The translations under genes were made by a program, and so were the position numbers. 64,000 nt of DNA from Amorphophallus konjac (Eukaryota; Streptophyta; Magnoliopsida; Alismatales; Araceae): assembly GCA_022559845.1 (NCBI GenBank), contig CM040117.1, positions 82,844,559-82,908,558 on the forward strand. The letters are read 5' to 3'. How positions within the stretch are numbered: the first letter of the stretch is position 1; each line of letters begins with the position of its first letter. Shown here in pieces: positions 20,042 through 29,724 of this stretch. The notes beneath the pieces were generated by a model. That model saw only the letters and a list, made by a program, of their open reading frames with translations, was not told the origin of the DNA and ran no database searches.

Positions 20042-21394
20042 TGAAGTCCTGAGATTAAATGGCACCCAAGAGGGGGGTGAATTGGGTGAAGGTAGAAAAA
20101 ATGAAACTTTATTGCCTTTTCTTTGTTTGTGTGACAAGAAGCTAACAAGAGAACTAGAAATAATTAAAACCCACAGACAAAACAAGTTTTATAAGGTGAA
20201 GAAGGATTATGCAGGATAAAAGAGAATAAAAACTGAACAACACTAACACACTTACGATTAGCACATAAGGAGGATAGAGGAAAAGGAACAAACCACACAG
20301 AGACAACAATTTTAGGTGGTTCGGATGCCACAACGGCAACCTACGTCCACCCCTCACGGATAGTGAGGAAACCACACACTATCTTGTAGGAGGTTACAAG
20401 ATCAACCACAGACAACACTCACACACTAGGAAGGAGGATTCCCACGAAGGTGTAGAAACACCTTAATACACACACACACCTCCAACCAGGAACACACAAA
20501 CACACACACACTGATCTAAGAGGATCCACACACTCTGGAATGTTTAAAGATTACAAGGATTACAGATGAAGCTTTGAGAGATCAAGAATGAATTCAAAAC
20601 ATAAGAGAAGGATCCTGATATGCTCCCCCTTAGAGGATGATTGTATGCTTTGGATGCAGCTTGAATCCTTGGACTGATTTGCACTTGATTGGATGAAGAA
20701 GGATGAAGAACTTTCCTCTCGGAGCATTGTTCACGTCTACAGTGCCAAATCCCTTCTCTTCCTCTTGGCAGCCTCCCTTGATCTTCCTTGAGCATTAGGG
20801 TTTTCCAGACCCTCTTGTATAAGTTTTATAGGCTCTTGAATGGTCCAAAGACTCCCCCAGACCAGATCCACAATTTCTGGAGAGTTAGGTTGCTTAGGGA
20901 TTAAACAATACCAAGAGAAAGACCACTTCTCGAAGTGACAAAAAGTCAACATTTGTTGGCAGCTCGAGGCTGGCGGTCGACCTACAAAGGCCAGCGGTCG
21001 ACCGCCATTGGCCGTCCTGTAGCCATTTGGCTGCTGGGAGAATCAGTCGACCGCTAGCTCCTGGCGGTCGACCGCCAACTTCCTCAGATTCCAGATTTCA
21101 ATTCTGTTATTTTAGGTCGACCGCCAGGGGTCCACAAGTCGACCGCCAATCTTCAATCCTGCAAAAATCAAGTGTTAGCTCTCTTGAAGCTATCCATTTG
21201 TTCGATGATTGAACCGGGCTTGTGTAAGAGTTGATTTATGTTTGAATAAACCCATGGAAGAATTTATAACCACACAATTGACATGGGGTAAAAATTAAAG
21301 GTTTAAAGCATGAAGGTTTGCTTGAAGAATAGATACAAGGGAGAGAAACATCTTAGGTTTTGTTATCGTCAAAATCACTCGGATATGTTCAACA
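20042..21394 (-). mobile_element. 5' LTR of copia element 1
   Basis: The LTR is bounded by TGAAGTCC at 20042 and GTTCAACA at 21394, so on the minus strand it starts TGTTGAACATATCC. It shares the phrases TTAGGTGGTTCGG and CTACGTCCACCCCTC with the other copia LTRs in the window. A cluster of GGTCGACCGCC-type palindromes lies at 20968-21150. The second LTR is outside the window, so the end at 21394 rests on similarity to the other copia LTR ends. Confidence 0.8.
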
Positions 21395-21710
21395 CCGTGC
21401 ACACCTAACTTGGTGAGTACACCCATGATTCTACCCTAGTAGAACCAGACCCACTACACTAAGGCAGCACACGAGGACCCTTCCTCGCACCCTGGCCTGC
21501 AGACTAGATCGTGATCAATCTGAAGATTAATCACACCTCTGATTAGTGCAGCAATGCACTATCAGAGAACAATGACTCAACTAGATCGAAAAGAAAAATC
21601 GAGAAACTCAAAATGAAACAAACGAAATGTAGCAGAACGAGAAACAAATGTAGCTCTGAAATTGTTTCAAGAGCTTTCACAGAAATGGATCTTCTCTCGA
21701 TCTAGCAAAG
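21395..21710. other. LTR-like debris between copia element 1 and a solo gypsy LTR
   Basis: No frame is present. With the gypsy LTR removed, the sequence joins smoothly across CAAAG to 24660, where a CT-rich part like copia R/U5 begins. It is therefore probably part of an older copia LTR on the minus strand. Confidence 0.45.
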
Positions 21711-24654
21711 TGTCACGCCCCGAGCGCGGAAGATACTCAGATATGCGCAACGAGTTTATATCAATCATGTCAATCAGAGTAGTAGTGTATTCGACACCAA
21801 AATAGAGATAGAAAGATAACCCAATCCTTTATTTCATAATGGATAGACTATTACAAATCCAATACTCTATTCAATTAAAAAGGAAAAGTACATAGTTGAC
21901 TCAAGAAAATAGGGAAAAAAAATTAGATGACACTTGGAAAATCTCTAGCTCTTTCACTCTTGACCATTCCCATCCGATTGACTTCCCTCGTCGTCGGAAT
22001 TACCTGAAAAGTAAGGGACAAACACGGAGTGAGCGAACGCTCAGTAGGAAATTATATCTCAGGAACTAGCAAGGGTTTAAGTAGTTACATCTTTCATGAA
22101 TGCACTATAGCTATGCATGCTCGCATAAAACGACAAGATAGAGAATTTATCAAGCAAGACAGCAAGATGAACTAGTCATGAGTTTTCAAGAAAAAAAAAT
22201 GACAAGATATTCAAGCAAGTACTTTTTAGCAAGTCATGTCAAGAACTTTGGCTATCATGTATCCAGCAAGCAAGTAATTACCCTTCCTCGGGTCACGCAA
22301 TTCATGTCAAGTCGAGTACGAGTCAAGTACAAGATTTGTGTGGAATGTCCAATCAAGCTAGTCATGCACTCGGTATAATGCCAGATACCTTATCATTCAA
22401 CTCCCATGGGCACAAGTACTTTCGGGTGCTCCTCCCAGGACCAGATCGGGCCCTATATGCGCAGGCATTTATCATGTATATTTGACATCCACTCTTGTAT
22501 ATATATATAGCCAATAGGGAATTTCAACAATCTAAGCTTGTAGTCATGTCAGATAACTTTGAGAGAATGGAGTCCAAAAATACGACATTGGACATAGATA
22601 GGCGATAACAACGGTACAATCACGACGATCGATGAAACTAGGTGGAATTAGGTTCCCTTAACTCGGGTACCAGGACAAACAAGTATGGACATTCTTTATA
22701 TAGAATTGAGGTCCACATGAACAGTACATCAAAGGCAAGATACCCTCTTTCTTATTATAGAATTGAGATCCACAAGAACATCAACAAATGGCATGATATC
22801 ATCATCCCATTAAGAATTCTCATGATATACTCTTTGCATATCATAAGGGCCGGTATACCATGTTTCTTTAGAGTGACATGGCATTCAATAGTGTAATGGG
22901 TTTTTAGGGTACAACCAGCTCAGTTGACCTTGAGGGAATCCAAGGTACGAGGAGTCTTACGGAGGTCTCTATGACTAACTCGCTAGTCCAAAGGAACGGA
23001 ATGTCCAATGGAGAGCTTGTATGTCAATGAGAGTTGAGGGTGATCGATAAAACATCATGAAACGTGGGACTATACTCACGGAGTGGAGTAATAGTGCCTA
23101 CATATATATATATACATATAGTGAAACCCTCGGATAACAGCAATCGGGAAAAATCAGTAATGTAGAAAGTAGCGACTCTGGTAAAGTCATTTTTCGTAAA
23201 ATTAACGCCTTAATCAGGGGCGTTTATATTAAATTTGACGACATATAAAGAGGTCGTCCTTTCCAATATTGCTATTTTACAGGATATTAAAAATCGATAA
23301 TTTTGTTGAAAATGCGCCTTGGATAGGGGCGTTACCAGGAAAAAGGCGCCCTAGTCTGGGGCGTTAGTTGAACAAGAGGCGACCTGGTCAAGGTCGTGAA
23401 TTCATAATTTTACAAATTTCGAGGTAATGAATATTTCAGGAACATGGTATATAGTCAGGACCAGAATAAATAGCAGGATTACAAGAAATTGACCATGCAT
23501 TAATTTAGGATCATGTTTGCAATGATAATTAATTTTTAAACATGCTATTTATTAATTAACAGGAATTAACGTCCGTGTGCAGGGCGTCAAATCTGGAATT
23601 GACGACCTGGGCATGGTCGTGTCTTTTAAATTAACGCCCAGGTTAGGGTCGTTTCTTCCAAAAATTCCGTAGAAAATAACCAGAACGCATGAAAACTATA
23701 TGCATGAACTACCAATGATAATTATCTATAGTTATATGGTAGTTTGGGCTACGTTCCATGAGAAAATCCTACCTTAATAGTTGATCTGGAGATGAACGGA
23801 TGCAGGTTCTGGGAAAAATGATACTCTGTTTATAAACAGAGTCTTTTGAAGCTTTCGATCTTAATAGCAGCAAGGGGTAGTCAGAGGATGTAGAAGAAGA
23901 ACCCACGTTCTTTAGTAGGTTAAGATGATTTTCCTACAGAGAACATATATATACGATCATTAGTATTATCTTCATAATACTTGACTGAAGGTGGAAGAAA
24001 GAAGAACTTACCCGTTAATCTTCTTAACCTGTAAGAAGAGAAGAAGAATAAGAATATTTAGTATTCTTTCATGAAATCGATAATCGGACGAACAGAGATA
24101 CAAGAAGAACCTGCTGTTCTTCACATACCTTAGAATACTCTGAACGCCAAATAGCGTTCTCGGTTCAAGCAGTAGGTTATTTATAGGATTTCTAGAATCC
24201 TAATAGACTTAGTGTTAGATTGGAAGTAATACTTCCATATTAGAGTTATTACTACATTCGAACTCTTTCTCATAGTTATCACCTTACCCTGGATAGACTC
24301 CTGGGTCGAACGAAACTCAAACTGAATTAGCGACCTAGGTCAGGGCGTCGAATTTAAATTGACGCCTTGTCAAGCGTCGTTTATTGTTGAAACGCGTCCA
24401 TGCAAGGGACGTTACGCTATCTTGCCCTTTTTATTTATTTTGGTCGTTTGAAATTTGACGCCTTGACGTGTGGGCGTCCTTTCTTAAAACACGCCTTAGG
24501 CGAAGGCGTTTTATTGTAAAGTAGCACCTATATCTGAGGCGTTATTTCCATCAGGGTTTTAATTATTTTTATTCCAAGCTCTTTCGTTTATTTATTAAAT
24601 CTTTTAATCTATTTTGATTTATTTATTCCTTTTAAATTTATCAGGGTTGCTACA
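21711..24654 (-). mobile_element. Solo LTR of a Ty3/gypsy-like element, 2944 bp
   Basis: On the plus strand the LTR begins TGTCACGCCCCGAGCGCGG and ends AGGGTTGCTACA. Both sides carry the 5-bp duplication CAAAG (21706-21710 and 24655-24659). A TATA box on the minus strand (TATAAATA, 24185-24178) sets the orientation. The U5 side holds the motif TACTGAGCGTTCGCTCACTC near 22030-22050. About thirteen short palindromes of the type ACGCC...GGCGT lie at 23140-23660 and 24325-24545. No coding sequence lies between the ends, so this is a recombined solo LTR. Confidence 0.9.
24178..24185 (-). promoter_or_regulatory. TATA box of the solo gypsy LTR
   Basis: The minus strand reads CCTATAAATAACC about 470 bp from the LTR start. 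The same TATAAATA occurs in the related LTRs at 40952 and 44845, which supports it as the LTR promoter. Confidence 0.7.
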
Positions 24655-26790
24655 CAAAGTGCATATTCTCTCTTTTGTTCTTTTTTCTCTCGCCCTTTCT
24701 CTTGCTCACACAGTGGCTTTTTCCTTCAGGAAGATCTCCAGCTTGTTGATTCATCGTTCTGCCTTTTTGATGTTCTCCATTGAGCTACGTTGACATAGCT
24801 TGAGTGTTGCGTTGACGTTCTCTATTGAGCTGCCAAAATGAAGGAATGTGAACTATTCAAGGTAAAACTTTAGCGACGGAATAGTGGTTACAAATAGCTC
24901 GTTAGAGCTGACAAATGCCCGATAGGAGTGACAAATAGCTCCTTAACACTGAAAAATAGCTCCTAGTTGTGGAAAGTGAATAGCAGTCAAGATTGCACAA
25001 AGGAATCAACCTTGTATGGGTTTCCTAACCTGTCATCTTGAATCTGGAGTTCTTTTAAGCCTTGGATGACTATGATTAACCCCTTTCAAGACCAAAGGAA
25101 GATAGTACTCTCTGGTTCTAAGGGTTCTTCATTGTGATTGGTTTGAGTAGAAGCGTCAGCATCTATTTCTCTGAAGTGCAGGCCGTGTTGATCAGCAACT
25201 TATCAGGGTTCAGCAAGATTCAAGTGCACCTATGATCAGCAAAATTCACACAAGCCAACAAGGATAATAATTAGGTCAGTAACGGTGATAAATAAAAGAT
25301 AGCAGTGACAAATGGGGCAGTAACGGTGACAAATAACTAAAGGTGACGGTCAGACAAAAGAGGAAAAGAACAACAGCTATGGCATTTGAACGTAAGGGTG
25401 ACAAATAGGTGTCTAAGACTGACAAATGTCTGATAGGGGTGTAAAATGCCTATTAAGTCTGACAAATAGCTCGGTAGGCTGAAATGAGGGAAACTTGTGT
25501 CTGCCACATGCCCGAGCTCGAAAGCCAATGGGCTGGCACGTGACCCAAATCCCAATGCTATCTAAGAAAGAATATCATCTCTCTTGACACGTGGACCAAT
25601 GGTTAAAATAAGAAATCAATTCATTTTTATCTAGAAGTCTACGGAGCCCCTGTTCTATATATATGGGATGCTCTTCTCCATGAAGGGTGTTGCATAAGAG
25701 AAAAGAAAAGAGAGGGCTGCTGCGAAGCACTACAAGAAAAAAGAGAGAAGATTGAGAAGCAGATCTGAGAGAGCAGAGTTCGTGAGAATAAGAAGAAGAA
25801 CAAAAAAAGAGGGTTTGTGAGAGAGAGCTGGTCTGAATAGAAAGCATTTTGCTTATAATCGGGCAAAAGCCTGCAGGGCGGGACAAGGGAGACTGTTCAC
25901 CCCTTCAAGGAAGGGAAGGGACACTTAGCATGCGATGAAATCAAACTATAAAATATGTTCACACACCATCCTGCGAAGGGGGGTTAGAGGATAATGATCA
26001 AGCTCACACACAAACCACACTGCACAGGAGAGAGAATGTTCCTCTTCACAAAGAACCTTGAATCCACTAATGGGATTTCAAGATTGAGCGTGTGGCAGAC
26101 ACAAGTTTTTCGATAATTCATCTTTCCAAGCTAATTTTCTGTATTACAAGCTATTTTACAGCCATACTGCCAATTTGTCTGCCTTAAGGACCTATTTGTC
26201 ACCCTTATAGCCCATTTGTCTGCCTTACTGCACATATGGCTACCTTAGGCCGAAAGAGCCGTCGCCTTTGAGCTTTTTCCTCTTGTGTTGAGTCATCGGC
26301 AATAGCCATTTGTCACCGCTAGCACTCATTTGTTTCCCTTGAGCGCAATTTGTCACCGTTAGCTAGCCATTTGTTACTCCTGGTGTCTATTTGTCAGCCT
26401 TATGACCCATTTGTCACTCTTATTGACCATTCTTCACCCTTGAGCAATATTCTTCACGTTAACACCCATTTGTCACCCTTAATGACCTTTTGTCAAGCAT
26501 ATGAAGTATTTTTCACCCTTGTGAACTATTCTTCAGACTTGCTGACTGGGTTGACTGATTTGACTCTTATTGAGCTCGTATTGACTCCCTCTCATGAGAT
26601 GGTGTTGAAATAGCTATTTGACTGTTGACTTACTTATATTGACTCTGAGGCGGGGCTGCCATGACAGCGTTGACTCAGAAGCTTGAGTGCTTTGTTGCGT
26701 TGACCGTGTTAGGTGCAATGTGTCTGTTCTTCAACATTATGATCTTTTTGTCACTTGTAATATTCATATGACACTTGTATTCCTCATTAG
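24655..26790. mobile_element. Two oppositely oriented LTR fragments with TGACAAATAG repeats
   Basis: Plus-strand phrases TGACAAATAGCTC and TGACAAATGCC recur at 24890-25490. Their reverse complements (CATTTGTCACCC, CTATTTGTCAGCC) recur at 26150-26540. A plus-strand TATA box (TATATATATGGG, near 25655) followed by an AG-rich stretch fits an LTR read on the plus strand. The right part fits the U3 of a minus-strand LTR. GCTTGAGTGTTGCGTTGAC (24790s) and GCTTGAGTGCTTTGTTGCGTTGAC (26670s) are related. Exact ends were not found. No coding sequence is present. Confidence 0.55.
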
Positions 26791-26794
26791 ACAG

Positions 26795-27220
26795 CCTGTT
26801 TTGGTCGAACAATTTCGACTTAAGTTGAACAGTTCCGATGTATTTACGACAGAATGATATTCCATCAGAAACTATTGATAAATTTCTATATATTACTATT
26901 ATTTAGATATTTTCGACGAAAAAACATCAGTCGCAAATGCCCGACAGAAATTAATTTGGTCAAAAATACGTTGGACTGTCCCAACATATTTCCGACTAAC
27001 AATTATTCCGTCGGAACCCAATGAAATAATTTTCTATGCTTCCTATAATTAAATAATCAAGAGTTTCTGACGAACAAATGATTAGTCGAAGATATGTTGG
27101 AAATTTACGACATAATAAAATTCCGTCGAAAATACGTCGCAACTTTTTGACGTATTTCCATCCTTATTCTCTTTTGTCGAAAACTGTTGATAAATTTCTT
27201 GTCCTTCTTTAGGGCTTTCC
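26795..27220. mobile_element. Subterminal part of a second CACTA element, left of the retrotransposon insertion
   Basis: The stretch is AT-rich with many scattered motifs such as TTCCGAC, GTCGGAA, CCGTCGAAAATACGTCG and GACGTATTTCC in both orientations. The same kind of sequence resumes at 37556 beyond the nested retrotransposon and leads to a CACTA terminus at 37804. The two halves join at the 5-bp duplication TTTCC. The far left terminus of this element was not identified. Confidence 0.75.
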
Positions 27221-29724
27221 TGTTAGTCTGTAGAGACTAGATGCAATGGTGCATACACGGATTCAGAGGGGGGGGGTGAATGAATCCCCCTATAAAAACT
27301 TGCCCAATTAAAAACTATAACTAGTCAAAGAGCGGAGTTACAACACTCAAATGGCTCAAACAAAATCACTGTTCCGAGAAGACTCACACTCGAACACTTA
27401 ACGTGGACAAAAGGATGAAACACTTAATCACTTAGTGGATGCAGAAAACTCTGAAGAAATTAGATGTAGTGAACCTAATCATGCATCTATCGTGAACTAG
27501 CAAGCAATCAATCCACTGCATAGAGAGTTTTTAGGTGGTTCGGTCCTACAGACCTACATCCACCCCACACTCCAACCAGAGTGTGGCTTACTGCTGCCAA
27601 ACAGCTTGAAACCGCTGGGCGTCACAGCTTGCCTACACATGCTGCCTAACAGCTTGAACTAGAGGAACACACTCCTCTCTTCCTCTACCTAGGAGGGCAA
27701 CCACTAGCAACACTCGGTCACTAGCAACCAGAGACCGAAGTCTCTCTTCCTCCAAATCGGAGGGAACCCACAAGTGACAACCTGTCACTTGCAATCGGAG
27801 ACACCCAGTCTCCCTTTCTCTGAAACCCAGAAGGAAAGCACAAGTGACACCAAGTCACTTGCAATCGGAGACACCAACTGTTTCTTCTCCTGAGTCCACA
27901 GGAGGAACCCCGATCCCAAACAATGGAAATGGAAAGCACTAAAGATATGGAAAAGAACAAATAAAAGGACAAAAGAAAACACCAAACAGAATATAGCTCC
28001 AATGAGCTTGATGACTCTTGATTTGATCCACGAGGCCAATCTTGAAACAGATCTCCAATGTGCCTCAGCCGCTTCTTTACTGTCTCTCCTCTCTTCTCTA
28101 CACTCTCTTCCTCTTTCTTTCTTCTTCTTCTCTCTCTCCTGGCGACTCCTCCTTCTTTATCTTCTTCTGCTGGCTCTCTCTTTTCTTCTCTCGATCTTAC
28201 ACTCTCTCTCTCTTCCAGTTCCTCTACTTCTTTTTCTCTTACGCTCTGCTCTTTTTCTATCTCTCCTCAGATCTCGTCAGTTCGTATTCTTCTATCTTTC
28301 TCTATCCCACTCTTTCTGTCTGTCTGCTCTTTCTATCTTCTCTTTACTCTCTTCTCCTCCGTTAAGCCGTTTTCTCCCAGTCTACGATCCCCTATTATAG
28401 CCAGACGATGGCCGCGTGGGTATCACGTTTCTCGCCCAACTTTCAAGCAGATCTGATCCACTTTGTTTCCTCGTGTCAGAATCGAGGTGCTGTCGCAGTC
28501 CACGTGGCCGGATCATTTGTTTTGGACCTTACCTTGGATCACGAGCCATTGACTTGGTGCTTTACGTAACATGTGTAGTTTGCTCTGTAAGTGTTCGACC
28601 ATGTAACTCACCTGGCAGGAACATAGTCATAAGTGTTATCCCTTTGAAAAATAAGCACTGACCATGTGAACAGATCTAAACAATGAAGTGCATGGACTTC
28701 CTAATGCATCATGCACAGACTTATATAGTCGTTGTAGAAAACATGCACAGACTTCATATAGTCATGTGCAAACATACACAGACTATGTATGCGTGAGATT
28801 AGCAACGCACACAGACCTTAGATAGCATATAACAGAACATGCATAGTCATATTAACAAGATTTGCACAGACATCAGGTAACGTGCAGCAAAGTATGGATA
28901 GACCATGAGTGTTCAACAGAAAGAAATGTGCACTGACCTTGTAAGTAAAGAATGTGCAAGAATATTGATAACATAAAGGCAACATGCATGGACTCTAAAT
29001 GACATGCACTGACTTTAGACAAGATAACACAGGGTGTGCACCGACATGAGTAGCACAAGTAAAGACTTGCACCGACCGTGAATAATACACAAGCTATAAC
29101 TACACCGACCTTGTGTATGAGCAGTCAAAGGTATGCACCGACTTGGCGCGTGCAAAACATAACTTGCACAGACTTTACTTTATACAAACCAAACAAATAC
29201 AGAGACCTTACCTGCGTGTAATGACTAAAGTTGCACCGATCCTATGCCAGCCCGATACAAAGATTGCACCGACCTGAATAGTGAAGTGCACAGACTTGCA
29301 CCAAGTTTGAAAATGCAAACCAGGCAATGCACCGACCCTTGTGTGTGCACGGACTTAAACATTGAAGTACACAAACCTTTATACAGACTTGAATCTGCAC
29401 AGACTTTAGCATCAACATGCACCGAGTTACGTGAGTAGAGCAGTCAAGTGTGCACCGACCTTTGTGAAGGTATGAACAGTAATAGCATCGATCTCTTCCA
29501 TATGAAGGACAAAGCATACATTGACTTTGTATCATACAAGGCAAATGTGCACCGAGATAAGCAACAAAACATGTGCAATGAATTGAATAGTATTTGACAG
29601 ATATGTGTGTGCACTGTTCTCTTCATCCTCCAGCAGACCATGAAACCATGCAGCGACCACATATGATATTAATGCACAGATGAAGCATAATGTTTGACGT
29701 CATCAAAACCACAGGGGTACAACA
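27221..29724 (-). mobile_element. 3' LTR of the gag-only element
   Basis: On the plus strand it runs TGTTAGTCTGTAGAG to GGGGTACAACA. In transcription order (minus) it holds U3 with at least twenty copies of a TGCACCGACCTT-like word (29580 down to 28670), the TATA box TATAATA (28399-28393), and a purine-rich R/U5. The purine-rich part appears on the plus strand as a CT-rich run at 28080-28380. The Ser/Leu-rich frames there are compositional, not genes. Confidence 0.9.
28393..28399 (-). promoter_or_regulatory. TATA box in the 3' LTR of the gag-only element
   Basis: The minus strand reads GGCTATAATAGGGGATCG just upstream of the purine-rich leader. The partner LTR has GGCTATAAAAGGGGATCG at the same place (36229-36223). 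Confidence 0.65.

Larger units (their letters stand above)
16195..21394 (-). mobile_element. Copia element 1 (SIRE-like Ty1/copia), 5' half, cut by the CACTA insertion
   Basis: Minus-strand order is 5' LTR (21394-20042), primer-binding site, gag, protease, integrase and the first part of RT. The element is broken at 16195 in the middle of the conserved RT stretch [10 protein letters not shown]. The rest of RT, RNase H and the 3' LTR must lie on the far side of the CACTA, before the window. Gag and pol share one frame, interrupted by three stops: TAG just before 18259, TGA at 18147-18145 and TAA at 16848-16846. Confidence 0.93.

Noticed and set aside
25728..25743. CACTACAAGAAAAAAG, a match to the terminus of the second CACTA
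   Set aside because: It is not followed by subterminal repeats, lies in an LTR leader about 70 bp after a TATA box, and its flanking triplet AAG does not match ATG at 37805. Probably chance, though not excluded.
28002..28456. Ser/Leu-rich plus-strand frames that look like membrane proteins, repeated at 35819-36286
   Set aside because: They lie in the CT-rich R/U5 of both LTRs, antisense to the element, in several frames at once.
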